Shown here: piece after piece, positions 20,534-28,729 of the stretch
Layout of the letters: every line of letters starts with the position of its first letter
Numbering within the stretch: the first letter of the stretch is position 1
Source: Youhaiella tibetensis
GTDB lineage: Bacteria > Pseudomonadota > Alphaproteobacteria > Rhizobiales > Devosiaceae
Assembly: GCF_008000755.1 (NCBI RefSeq)
Contig: NZ_CP041690.1
Location: 1-64,000 of the forward strand
Direction: 5' to 3'
Length of the DNA: 64,000 bases
Translations under genes and position numbers: made by a program
Notes under the pieces: model-generated
Seen by the model: the letters and a program-made list of their open reading frames with translations, nothing else
Told to the model about the DNA's origin: nothing
Database searches by the model: none

Positions 20534-21253
20534 ATGGACAAGACCGAGCGCCTCTTTTCGATCATGGACACCCTGCGCCGCCACCGCCAGCCGGTGACGG
20601 CCGCCGCCCTGGCCGAGGAGCAGGGCGTTTCGGTGCGCACGCTCTACCGGGACGTCCAGACCCTGATCGGCCTGGGCGCGCCCATCGATGGCGAGGCCGG
20701 GGTGGGCTACGTCCTGCGCCCCGGCTTCTTCCTGCCCCCGCTGATGTTCAGCCCCGAGGAACTGGAGGCGCTGGTGCTCGGCGCACGCTGGGTGCAGGGA
20801 CGCCCCGACGAGAGCCTGTCGCTGGCCGCCACCAAGGCACTGGGCAAGATCGCCACCGCCAGTCCGGACGACCTGCGCGACCGCATCGAGACCACCGGCC
20901 TCTGGGCCGCCCAGGGCACCTGGAGCCAGGACAAGGAGCCGCTGCTCTCGGTCATCCGCCAGGCCATGCGGGCCGAAAAGGTCCTCACCATTTCCTATGC
21001 CGATGAGGCCGGGCGCGTCAGCGAGCGCCCGATCTGGCCGGTGACGCTCGCCTATTACGAGGAAAAGCAGATCGTGGGCGCCTGGTGCACGCTGCGCCAG
21101 GCTTTCCGCAATTTCCGCGTCGACCGCATCCGCGAGGCGGCGCAGGGCGAGGACCGCTTCGGCAAGCGCCGCGCCATCCTGCTCAAGGAGTGGGAGCGCG
21201 TCTGGGCAGCGGAGGCCGAGCAGCGCCGCGGGCTCGCCCCCTCACCGTCCTGA
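20534..21253 (+). CDS. YafY/WYL-domain transcriptional regulator
   Basis: 239-residue regulator with N-terminal helix-turn-helix (RLFSIMDTLRRHRQPVTAAALAEEQGVSVRTLYRDVQTL) and a C-terminal WYL-type ligand-binding region. The WYL triad itself is degenerate here (GAWCTLRQAFRNFRVDRIREA), which is common in the YafY subgroup. It sits 77 bp before the epoxide hydrolase and may control it. Confidence 0.87.
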   Translation: MDKTERLFSIMDTLRRHRQPVTAAALAEEQGVSVRTLYRDVQTLIGLGAPIDGEAGVGYVLRPGFFLPPLMFSPEELEALVLGARWVQGRPDESLSLAATKALGKIATASPDDLRDRIETTGLWAAQGTWSQDKEPLLSVIRQAMRAEKVLTISYADEAGRVSERPIWPVTLAYYEEKQIVGAWCTLRQAFRNFRVDRIREAAQGEDRFGKRRAILLKEWERVWAAEAEQRRGLAPSPS

Positions 21254-21330
21254 CACAGGCTGTCAGCAGGCCTGATCCACTCTCCTTGTCACCGGCAGGG
21301 CAATGACGCCCGCCGCCCAAGGAGAGACAG

Positions 21331-22554
21331 ATGACCATCGATCGCCGCAATTTTCTCGCCCTGGCGGGCGCCGCGGCCCTCTCCCCCCGCTTGCTCGACC
21401 AGGCCCAAGGAGAGGACCAGATGACCGACACCGCCATCACCCCGTTCAGGATCGCCATCACCGACGCCCAGATCGCCGACCTCAAGGAGCGCCTGACCAT
21501 GGCGCGCTGGCCCGGATCGATCGCGGAGGACTGGAGCCACGGCCAGCCCGTCGCCTTCGTCAGGGAGCTGGCCGACCAGTGGCTGCACCATTTCGACTGG
21601 CGCATCCACGAGGCCCGGCTCAACGCCTACCCGCAGTTCACCACCGTCATCGACGGGCAGACCATCCATTTCCTGCACGTGAAATCGCCCGAGATGAACG
21701 CCTTCCCGCTGATCCTGACGCATGGCTGGCCCTCTTCGGTCGCCGAGTTCCTCGACGTCATCGGGCCACTGACCGATCCGCGCCGCCACGGGCTCGACCC
21801 GTCCCTGGCCTTCGACCTCGTGATCCCCTCGCTCCCCGGCTATGGCTGGTCGACCCCGCTTTCGGGGCCCGGCTGGGAGGCCAGCCGGGTTGCGGCGGCC
21901 TGGGACACGCTCATGAAGCGCCTCGGCTACCAGCGCTATGGCGCGCAGGGCGGCGACGGCGGCGCGCTGGTGGGGCGCGAACTGGGGATCCTGGCGCCCG
22001 AGGGGCTGGCCGGCACCCACCTCCAGCAGATCTTCGCCTTTCCCAGCGGCGCACCCGGCGAGATGGAAAAGGTGACGCCCTTCGAGATGGCCGGCTTCGC
22101 CAATCTCGAGAAGTTCCAGAAGTATTCGGGCTATGCCGATATCCAGTCCAAGCGCCCCGCGACCATGGGCTATGGCCTCGTCGATTCCCCGGTGGCGCTC
22201 CTGGCCTGGAACGCCGAACTCTTCTTCGGCTTCGAGGGCGACCAGGACTATGACCGCGATCGCTACCTGGCCCAGCTTTCCATCTACTGGTTCACCGCCA
22301 CCGGCAGCTCGGCCGCCGAATTCTACTTCGAGAATGCCAGGACCGGGGCGGGCTATCGCGAACTGCCCAACACCGTACCCACGGCTGTGGCGGTCTTCCC
22401 CGACGACTTCCGCTCGGTACGCGCCTTCGCCGAGCGTTCGACGCCCAATATCGTGCAATGGACCGAAATGCCCCGGGGTGGGCATTTCGCGGCGACCGAC
22501 GCGCCCGAGCTCCTGGTCGAGGACATGCGGCGCTTCTTCGCGCAGGTACGCTGA
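21331..22554 (+). CDS. Epoxide hydrolase family protein with a twin-arginine signal
   Basis: 407-residue alpha/beta hydrolase with the N-terminal epoxide-hydrolase domain (FRIAITDAQIADLKERL). Features: oxyanion HGWPSS, nucleophile Asp in GAQGGDGGALVG, and catalytic His in PRGGHFAA. The N terminus DRRNFLALAGAAAL matches a Tat signal (RRxFL), suggesting export to the periplasm. An in-frame ATG at 21421 would remove it and give a cytosolic form starting MTDTAITPFR, so location depends on which start is used. Plausible role: juvenile-hormone or xenobiotic-type epoxide opening; substrate unknown. Confidence 0.85.
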   Translation: MTIDRRNFLALAGAAALSPRLLDQAQGEDQMTDTAITPFRIAITDAQIADLKERLTMARWPGSIAEDWSHGQPVAFVRELADQWLHHFDWRIHEARLNAYPQFTTVIDGQTIHFLHVKSPEMNAFPLILTHGWPSSVAEFLDVIGPLTDPRRHGLDPSLAFDLVIPSLPGYGWSTPLSGPGWEASRVAAAWDTLMKRLGYQRYGAQGGDGGALVGRELGILAPEGLAGTHLQQIFAFPSGAPGEMEKVTPFEMAGFANLEKFQKYSGYADIQSKRPATMGYGLVDSPVALLAWNAELFFGFEGDQDYDRDRYLAQLSIYWFTATGSSAAEFYFENARTGAGYRELPNTVPTAVAVFPDDFRSVRAFAERSTPNIVQWTEMPRGGHFAATDAPELLVEDMRRFFAQVR

Positions 22555-22563
22555 AAAGCGAAA

Positions 22564-22585
22564 GGGCGGGGTTGCTTCCCCGCCC
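22564..22585. terminator. Bidirectional terminator, epoxide hydrolase / MFS
   Basis: Perfect 8-bp stem GGGCGGGG/CCCCGCCC with a 6-nt loop. T-rich runs follow on the plus strand (TCTTTCTT) and on the minus strand (TTTCGCTTTT), serving both convergent genes. Confidence 0.85.
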
Positions 22586-22592
22586 TCTTTCT

Positions 22593-24023
22593 TCACTCGG
22601 CGGCCGCGAAGGCCGAGGTGTTGGTCGAGCGGGCCATCAGGCCCGTCATGCGCAGCGAAGCCAGGAACGCGCACCCGGCGATCACCGCCCCCAGGATGAA
22701 GACCGGCACGATGGCCTGGTGGATCTGGTCGGCGGTGGTGGCGCTGGCATAGCCGGCCGAATTGGCTGCCACGCCGGCCAGCGCCGCGCCGATCGCGTTG
22801 CCCGCCGATTGCGTGGTGGGCAGGAGCGCCGAGGTGCGGTCGCGTTCTTCGTCCGAGGCCGCTTCCATCATCGACAGGTTGAGATAGCCGTTCGAGATGC
22901 CGAAGCCGGCGCCGATGGCGAGCTGGGCCACGATCACGATGGCCAGCTGCTCGCTGAGCAGGCCGGCGAGAAGCCCGGCAAGCCCCAGCGTCACCAGCGC
23001 CGGGCCGGAGCGCATGAGATATTTGCGCGTGCCGCGCTGCACATTGGCCACGGTAATGGCCGAAGCGCTCCACGCCACCGCCATCACCGCCCCGATGCCG
23101 CCAGCCACCGTCGGGCCGTAACCCCAGAGCTGCTGCATGAGCAGGATGAGATAGACCGCGGCTCCCGCCTGGGCAACGGGCATGAGCAGGGCGACGATCA
23201 GCCCGCTCCCCACCACCGAACCGGGCCAATAAGCGCCCAAAGGCATCAGCCGGATGCGCGAGCGCCGGTCGAGCAGCACAGCGCCCACCAGCAGCACGGC
23301 GGCGCCGACCAGCAGGGCAGCGGCTTCGAGCGGCGGGGTGATGCCGGCGAGAGCCACCAGCATGATCCCTGCGCCGATGGCCAGCAGCCGGATGCCCGGA
23401 AATCCGACCGCGACCGGGGCCGCATCGCGGTTCTTGCCGGGCACGACGAAGAGTACGCCGGCCACGAAAATGGCCACCAGCGGCACGTTGACGAGGAAGG
23501 CGGCGCGCCAGGAGACGAGTTCGGTCAGAAGACCCGCTCCCACCGGTCCGCCAAAGGCGGCCACGGCCCAGACCACGGCCTGCATGCCGAAGACCTTGGG
23601 CACCAGCCGGGAGGGAAACAGCTCGGGAATGAGCGCAAAGCAGATGGCGGCCATGATGCCTTCGCCCAGGCCCTGGACGGCGCGGCCCACCAACACCTCG
23701 GCCATGCTCGAGGCAGTGGCGGCGATGAGGGTGCCGGCGATGAAGAGGCCCGCCGAGACCAGGAGCGCCGTGCGCGAACCCAGCCGCTGCTTGAGCAGCG
23801 CCGCGCCCGCCCCGCCCATGATGGCGAAGACCAGGTAAAGCGTGAGCGCCCAGGAAATGAGGGCGATGCCGCCCAGTTGCTGGACGGCTGTGGGCAGCGC
23901 CACCGAGGCCAGGAAGGCGTTGAAGGCGAACAGTGCCACGCCCAGGCACAGGATCAGGGTGACGGTCGCATAGCGAGGCGTGAAGATTTCCGCCCAGCTT
24001 CCGCCGCTGGAAGAATCAGACAT
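22593..24023 (-). CDS. MFS transporter, DHA2-like multidrug/efflux type
   Basis: 476-residue transporter with about fourteen hydrophobic segments, typical of drug:proton antiporter 2 proteins. Blocks: FNAFLASVALPTAVQQLGG, the motif C-like AVAAFGGPVGAGLLTELVSWRAAF and GRAVQGLGEGIMAA. Substrate not predictable. Its gene is divergent from a Cys-rich helix-turn-helix regulator, which suggests that the regulator controls this pump. Confidence 0.83.
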   Translation of the reverse strand: MSDSSSGGSWAEIFTPRYATVTLILCLGVALFAFNAFLASVALPTAVQQLGGIALISWALTLYLVFAIMGGAGAALLKQRLGSRTALLVSAGLFIAGTLIAATASSMAEVLVGRAVQGLGEGIMAAICFALIPELFPSRLVPKVFGMQAVVWAVAAFGGPVGAGLLTELVSWRAAFLVNVPLVAIFVAGVLFVVPGKNRDAAPVAVGFPGIRLLAIGAGIMLVALAGITPPLEAAALLVGAAVLLVGAVLLDRRSRIRLMPLGAYWPGSVVGSGLIVALLMPVAQAGAAVYLILLMQQLWGYGPTVAGGIGAVMAVAWSASAITVANVQRGTRKYLMRSGPALVTLGLAGLLAGLLSEQLAIVIVAQLAIGAGFGISNGYLNLSMMEAASDEERDRTSALLPTTQSAGNAIGAALAGVAANSAGYASATTADQIHQAIVPVFILGAVIAGCAFLASLRMTGLMARSTNTSAFAAAE

Positions 24024-24114
24024 TTACGAACCCATGCAATTAAATTAGGCTTGCCTTGTTATATCCGAGGAATTTAGAAAGCAATTGCTTTTCTTATTCG
24101 AAAGGACCGTAGGC
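24024..24114. promoter_or_regulatory. AT-rich divergent control region, MFS / Cys-rich regulator
   Basis: The 91-bp gap between divergent genes is markedly AT-richer than its surroundings and contains the palindrome GCAATTGC (24081-24088) and a related GCAATTAAATT (about 24036). Both promoters must lie here; the regulator is a natural binder. No exact operator can be fixed. Confidence 0.4.
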
Positions 24115-24744
24115 TTGAACCAGGACCGTGCCGCCGATCGCTTGCTCTATGCGCTCAAATCCAGCGGACCGCAAACTGCAACCACCTTGGCCGAGCAATT
24201 GCAGGTCACCGCTGTTGCGGTTCGGCAAACGCTCGAGCGCCTCGAGGCGGATGGCCTGGTCGATTTCGAGGACAAGCGCGTCTCGGTGGGGCGCCCCAAG
24301 CGCCACTGGCGTCTGACCGGCGCCGGCCATGCCCGCTTCCCCGATCGCCACTCGGCGCTGTCGCTCGAGATCATCAACGCCACGATCGCCGTCTTCGGCG
24401 AGGAAGGGCTCGACAGGCTCATCGGCCATCGCGAGGCCCGCACCCAGGCCCAGTACGGCCAGGCGCTGGCTGGACTGAGCCTGGATCAGAAGGTGCGGCG
24501 GCTGGCCGAGCTGCGCAGCGCCGAGGGCTACATGGCCGAGGCGCGCGACGAGGACGGGGACCTGCTGCTGGTCGAGAACCACTGCCCCATCTGCATCGCT
24601 GCCACCCGCTGCCAGAATTTCTGCCGCTCCGAACTGGCCGTGTTTGAGGCCGCCCTCGGCCCGGGCGTCGCGGTAGAGCGCATTGACCATATCGTCTCGG
24701 GCGCCCGCCGCTGCGCCTACCGCATCACCCGCAAGGCCGCCTAG
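24115..24744 (+). CDS. Cysteine-rich (probably Fe-S) HTH regulator, SufR/COG2345-like
   Basis: 209-residue regulator. N-terminal winged helix (LLYALKSSGPQTATTLAEQLQVTAVAVRQTLERLEADGLV, then VGRPKRHWRLT). C-terminal cysteine motif ENHCPICIAATRCQNFCRSE plus a further Cys in GARRCAYRI; in SufR-type proteins such cysteines hold an Fe-S cluster (family knowledge), so it may sense redox, oxygen or iron. TTG 24115 is chosen because AAAGGA precedes it; the TTG at 24085 lacks one. Divergent from an MFS exporter and convergent, with a 4-bp overlap, with a small exported protein. Confidence 0.8.
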   Translation: MNQDRAADRLLYALKSSGPQTATTLAEQLQVTAVAVRQTLERLEADGLVDFEDKRVSVGRPKRHWRLTGAGHARFPDRHSALSLEIINATIAVFGEEGLDRLIGHREARTQAQYGQALAGLSLDQKVRRLAELRSAEGYMAEARDEDGDLLLVENHCPICIAATRCQNFCRSELAVFEAALGPGVAVERIDHIVSGARRCAYRITRKAA

Positions 24745-25082
24745 CGGCACCCTCCACGCGCCACGAGATCGGCCACGATAATGGGCGTGGCCGGCGTCTG
24801 CGACCAGCGCGAGGCATCGGGCGCGCCCGCCTCGAGGGCACTAGCCACCAGATCGATATCGAGGTTCAGGCTCTTGCTGCACTTTGCAAGCAGGCCCGCG
24901 GTTTCCCCCACGCCCGCCAGATAGGCCACCAGCAACTGGCGGGCCTGCGGCTTGCTCGGGGCCGCTTCGAGCATTTCACGTACCTGGGCGACCGAAATCT
25001 GCCCCCGATCCGTCGAGGGGGCGGCAAGGACCGACTGCGTCAAGCAGGCGGCGAGGGTAAGGCAGACAAAGAATCGGCGCAT
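24741..25082 (-). CDS. Small exported protein of unknown function (possibly Rap1a/Tai-like)
   Basis: 113 residues from ATG 25082, preceded by CGGAG. A Sec signal peptide is evident (MRRFFVCLTLAACLTQSVLAAPS, cleavage probably after LAA). The mature part has two cysteines (LLAKCSKS and the C-terminal GGC), spaced as for one disulfide. The block LLVAYLAGVGETAGLL recalls the small periplasmic Rap1a/Tai immunity family, but this is weak resemblance only. The longer frame to 25145 adds residues before the signal and is unlikely. Confidence 0.6.
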   Translation of the reverse strand: MRRFFVCLTLAACLTQSVLAAPSTDRGQISVAQVREMLEAAPSKPQARQLLVAYLAGVGETAGLLAKCSKSLNLDIDLVASALEAGAPDASRWSQTPATPIIVADLVARGGCR

Positions 25083-25131
25083 GGGATATCTCCGTGTTTT
25101 GCGACGAAGATGCATGTATAGCAGAAAATTA

Positions 25132-25148
25132 TTATTGTAAAACAATAA
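25132..25148. promoter_or_regulatory. Perfect inverted repeat, candidate XRE operator
   Basis: TTATTGT-AAA-ACAATAA, a perfect 7+3+7 palindrome 42 bp upstream of the DUF2975 start, in a short AT-rich divergent promoter gap. TTGT-spacer-ACAA symmetry is the sort of site bound by small Cro/C1-type repressors, and such a repressor is encoded two genes downstream. Confidence 0.5.
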
Positions 25149-25190
25149 GAATATGGGTATGCCTCAGTCATCGCAACGGAGATTTTCAAA

Positions 25191-25763
25191 ATGAGCGTGG
25201 ATGCCTTTCCCTCTCCAGAACCGGTGAGAGCAGACCGGGCCCGGCGGATCGCCCGCCTGAGCCGCCTGATGACGGTGGCCGTGCAGGCGACCACCGTTGT
25301 CTTGCCCATCGGCGTGGCGCTCTATTGGCTGGGAGCGCCTGTCGCCATGCTGGCGCGCGATGCGCGCATTCCCGTCGAATGGTTGGCCGAGTTCAGTCTG
25401 CCGCAGCGCCTGCTGGCCCTGATGGCGAGCCTGATCCCCGTGGCGGCGCTCCTGTGGGGCCTGGCCCAGGTCCGCGCTTGCCTTGCAGCCTTTTCGCGCG
25501 GCCAGCTCTTCGGGCATGAAGCCGCCCACGGCCTGCGCAAACTGGCACTGGCCATGGCCGGGACCGCCGCCATCGGCCCCATCGCGGGCGCGGCCATCAG
25601 CGTCATCCTGAGCTGGGGCGCGCCGGCAGGCCAGAAGCAGATCGCCCTCTCGCTCGGTTCGGATCAGCTCCTGATGCTGCTCTTCGCCGGCATGCTGGCG
25701 CTGGTCTCCTGGACCATGCTCGAGGCGGCCGAGATCGCCCAGGAAAATGCGGAGTTCGTCTGA
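25191..25763 (+). CDS. DUF2975 integral membrane protein
   Basis: 190-residue protein with four hydrophobic segments (about residues 27-52, 70-92, 115-140 and 155-178). Proteins of this family are regularly encoded directly before a small XRE regulator, as here (3-bp gap). Function is unknown; the pairing suggests a membrane component that senses a signal or holds the regulator. Confidence 0.82.
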   Translation: MSVDAFPSPEPVRADRARRIARLSRLMTVAVQATTVVLPIGVALYWLGAPVAMLARDARIPVEWLAEFSLPQRLLALMASLIPVAALLWGLAQVRACLAAFSRGQLFGHEAAHGLRKLALAMAGTAAIGPIAGAAISVILSWGAPAGQKQIALSLGSDQLLMLLFAGMLALVSWTMLEAAEIAQENAEFV

Positions 25764-25766
25764 GCG

Positions 25767-25988
25767 ATGCCGATCAAGGTCACGCTCAACGTCGTCCTGG
25801 CCGAGCGCAACGTCAAATCCAAGGACCTGGCCAGCCACATCGGCATAACCGAGGCCAACCTGAGCCTGCTCAAGCAGGGCAAGGTCAAGGGCATGCGCTT
25901 TGAGACGCTCGATGCCATCTGCCGGTACCTGGAATGCCAGCCCGGCGATATCCTGCGCTACGCTCCCGAGGCGGACCTGGCCGAATAG
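25767..25988 (+). CDS. Small XRE/Cro-type regulator (YozG-like)
   Basis: 73-residue helix-turn-helix protein: NVVLAERNVKSKDLASHIGITEANLSLLKQGKVKGMRFETLDAICRYLECQPGDIL is one complete HTH_26/XRE domain with no other domain. It starts 3 bp after DUF2975 and is certainly in the same operon; probable autoregulation through the palindrome at 25132-25148. Its last 31 bp overlap the end of the convergent GGDEF gene. Confidence 0.87.
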   Translation: MPIKVTLNVVLAERNVKSKDLASHIGITEANLSLLKQGKVKGMRFETLDAICRYLECQPGDILRYAPEADLAE

Positions 25989-27193
25989 CGCGGCTGGAGG
26001 GAGCGGCGGGGGCGGTCGCCCTGGCGCAGGCGCGGCCAAACCCGGTTGCGCCCGTCGCGCTTGGCGGCATAGAGCGCCGCATCGGCGGCTGCCACCAGGT
26101 CTTCCGGCTCGGTCTGCGGGTTGCCGAACGAACTCGCGGCCCCCAGGCTTGCCGTCACCACGCCCATCGGGATGGCCCGATGGGGGATGCGCGCCTTTTC
26201 GATGGCGGCGCGGATACGCTCGGCCACCAGCAGGGCGTTGGCCAGGTTCTCGCGCCGCATCAGCACCAGGAATTCCTCGCCTCCGAAGCGGAAGGCGGCA
26301 TCGGTGCCGTCATGGAGTTCGGCCGAGATGATGTCGGCGATCTGCTTGAGGCAGGCGTCGCCCGCCTGGTGCCCCTGGCTGTCGTTGTAGATCTTGAAAT
26401 GGTCGATATCGAGCAGCAGCACCGCCACCTCCGGTTCCCCGCGCAGTGCCTCGAACGCCTCATCGAGGCTGCGCCGGTTGCCCAGCCCGGTCAGCGGATC
26501 GCTGCGGCTGATGGTTTCGAGCTCGCTATTGGTGATGCGGTCGCGCAGGCCGAGGAGATAAGCCAGGCGCTGCTCGTGCTCGAGATTGTAGGAAGCCACC
26601 AGCGAGAAGATCACCCCGCCCGCGAACACCATGTTGTAGGAGAGCGCCGGTGGTGCGGCGATGCCGGGAAGGTTGGCCAGGGTCGCGATATAGATCCCTT
26701 CGATGGCGATCACCGCCACCAGCACGTACCAGAAGCGGATGCGCTGGATCATGGTGGCGAACATCACCACCAGCAGGATGCCGTGATGGCCGGCTTCGCG
26801 CCACGGGCGTTCGCTGGTGAGGATCAGCACCGGCGGGATCATCGAGGCCATGACCACGATCGCCGCCTGCACGCCCTCGCGGAAGACCGGCGGCGGATTG
26901 AGCGCGGTGATCACCAGCAGCATGAGGGCCAGCGGGGTGACGATCCCCAGCCGCATCAGCATGGCGCTGCCGAACGTATCGGGCATCAGCGCCCAGTCAG
27001 AAAGTAGGAAGACGTTAAAGAGCGCCAGCCCGAGGAGGCTGCGCACGATCAGTTCGCGGCTGCGGGCCGGGCCGGTATCGGCCTCGAAACGCCGTTCGAG
27101 CGAGCGGGGAAAGCGCATGAAACGAAACCCGCCCGCAATGGTGCGGTCGATCAGGCCGATGCTGCTATCGGTACCCGCCTCTGCTGGCTGCAC
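25958..27193 (-). CDS. Membrane diguanylate cyclase (GGDEF)
   Basis: 411 residues, GTG start 27193 with GGAAAG upstream. About six membrane helices (residues 45-205) form an uncharacterised sensor, followed by a coiled linker and a GGDEF domain: DPLTGLGNRRSLDEAF, LLLDIDHFKIYND and the active-site FRFGGEEF. The GGEEF motif predicts active cyclic-di-GMP synthesis. The inhibitory I-site RxxD expected five residues upstream reads DGTD, so product inhibition may be lost. Basic C-terminal tail of about 25 residues. Confidence 0.88.
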   Translation of the reverse strand: MQPAEAGTDSSIGLIDRTIAGGFRFMRFPRSLERRFEADTGPARSRELIVRSLLGLALFNVFLLSDWALMPDTFGSAMLMRLGIVTPLALMLLVITALNPPPVFREGVQAAIVVMASMIPPVLILTSERPWREAGHHGILLVVMFATMIQRIRFWYVLVAVIAIEGIYIATLANLPGIAAPPALSYNMVFAGGVIFSLVASYNLEHEQRLAYLLGLRDRITNSELETISRSDPLTGLGNRRSLDEAFEALRGEPEVAVLLLDIDHFKIYNDSQGHQAGDACLKQIADIISAELHDGTDAAFRFGGEEFLVLMRRENLANALLVAERIRAAIEKARIPHRAIPMGVVTASLGAASSFGNPQTEPEDLVAAADAALYAAKRDGRNRVWPRLRQGDRPRRSLQPRYSARSASGA

Positions 27194-27562
27194 AACGCTT
27201 TCCGCTTTGAACCCGATGCCCCCGCATCGTCCTGGCAGCCAACCTAGAGGTGAAATTTTAACAATAGGTTGGAAGCGTTTGCCTTGGGCGGCGACTCGGG
27301 CCTAGAAATAGCGTTCCAGGTCGGCCGAGCCGACCGCGAGACGACGATCGCCCGATCCCCCGCCTCTTTGCGCCGGGTCGCCGAGCGCCTGTCCCGAGCC
27401 ACGATCTGGGCCGGTGATCCGGCCCGGCCGGGCGGAGGCATCCCCCGTCCGTATACGCATTTGTCCCAGGTTTTGCTGCCGGCCGCGAGGCCGACGCGGC
27501 GGCAATTACGTCGCCCCCCGCACACCGACCCTTTCAATGCATTGCTCGATAGACCCTCAAAA
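27194..27562. other. Intergenic region upstream of cfa
   Basis: 369 bp between divergent GGDEF and cfa genes. No supported gene. A TTGCCT and a TAGAAA about 18 bp apart (near 27279-27308) could be a promoter for cfa, leaving a long leader; nothing firmer can be said. Confidence 0.3.
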
Positions 27563-28681
27563 ATGCCAAACACAAAATCAAAAGCCTTCGTGACCGACCT
27601 TTTGTCACGCTCCAATGTCTCCCTGGATGGTTCCAACCCCTGGGACATCCACGTCCATGACGACCGCTTCTACGACCGCGTGCTCAGCCAGGGCACGCTT
27701 GGGGTCGGCGAGGCCTACATGGACGGCTGGTGGGATGCCGACAATCTCGACGAGACCCTCTATCGGGGCCTGGTCGGAGACATCCCTTCCAGCCTCCCCC
27801 TCGATCCCGGCCTCATCTGGAGCATCGTGCGCGGCAAGCTCTTCAACATGCAGCGCGCCCGCGTCTCCGAAGTCGGCGAGAAGCACTACGACATCGGCAA
27901 CGACCTTTATTCACGCATGCTCGACAAGCGCATGATCTATTCCTGCGCCTATTGGGAGCATGCCACCACGCTCGACGCCGCCCAGGAGGCCAAGCTCGAT
28001 CTCATCTGCCGCAAGGTCGGGCTGATGCCGGGCATGCGCATCCTCGATATCGGCTCGGGCTGGGGCGGGTTCCTCAAGTTCGCCGCCGAACGCTATGGCG
28101 TGGAAGGGGTGGGTGTAACCGTCTCCAAGGAACAGGCCGCCTATGCCAACGCCAACCGCGACGGATTGCCGATCGAAACCAAGCTGATGGACTACCAGGC
28201 GCTCGAGGGCCAGTTCGACCGCATCATCTCGATCGGCATGTTCGAGCATGTCGGCTACAAGAACTACCGCCCGTTCATGGAAAAGGCCAAAAGCCTGCTG
28301 CGTCCGGGCGGCCTGCTGCTGCTCCACACCATCGGGGGCAACATCTCGACCACCCATGGCGACCCCTGGACCGAAAAGTACATCTTCCCCAACGGCATGC
28401 TGCCTTCGGCCAAGCAGATCGCGGCGGCCAGCGAGGGCCTGTTCGTGATGGAGGACTGGCACAATTTCGGCGCCTATTACGACAAGACGCTGATGGCTTG
28501 GCATGCCAATTTCGAGGCCGCCTGGCCCGAACTCGAGGACAAGTACGGCGAGCGCTTCCACCGCATGTGGCGCTATTACCTGCTCCTGTGCGCGGCCCTC
28601 TTCCGGTCCCGCAAGATCCAGCTCTGGCAGGTGGTGTTCTCGCCCAACGGCGTGCCGGGCGGCTATCGCAGCGTGCGCTGA
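27563..28681 (+). CDS. cfa: Cyclopropane-fatty-acyl-phospholipid synthase
   Basis: 372-residue SAM-dependent methyltransferase that converts cis double bonds of membrane lipid acyl chains to cyclopropane rings. Visible: SAM motif I LDIGSGWGGFLKFAAERYG, the catalytic region KHYDIGNDLYSRMLDKRMIYSCAYW, FEHVGYKNY (bicarbonate-binding region) and the terminal block KIQLWQVVFSPNG. Start ATG 27563 fits family length; the longer frame upstream has unrelated residues. Usually induced in stationary phase or acid stress. Confidence 0.93.
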   Translation: MPNTKSKAFVTDLLSRSNVSLDGSNPWDIHVHDDRFYDRVLSQGTLGVGEAYMDGWWDADNLDETLYRGLVGDIPSSLPLDPGLIWSIVRGKLFNMQRARVSEVGEKHYDIGNDLYSRMLDKRMIYSCAYWEHATTLDAAQEAKLDLICRKVGLMPGMRILDIGSGWGGFLKFAAERYGVEGVGVTVSKEQAAYANANRDGLPIETKLMDYQALEGQFDRIISIGMFEHVGYKNYRPFMEKAKSLLRPGGLLLLHTIGGNISTTHGDPWTEKYIFPNGMLPSAKQIAAASEGLFVMEDWHNFGAYYDKTLMAWHANFEAAWPELEDKYGERFHRMWRYYLLLCAALFRSRKIQLWQVVFSPNGVPGGYRSVR

Positions 28682-28692
28682 GACGAACGGGG

Positions 28693-28716
28693 CTTCCCCG
28701 GCCGCTGCCGGGGAAG
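28693..28716. terminator. Perfect hairpin between convergent cfa and deoxyribosyltransferase genes
   Basis: 10-bp perfect stem CTTCCCCGGC/GCCGGGGAAG with a CGCT loop in the 48-bp gap. No T-tract on either side; termination is inferred from position and stability. Confidence 0.55.
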
Positions 28717-28729
28717 TCGGGCCTTGGGC

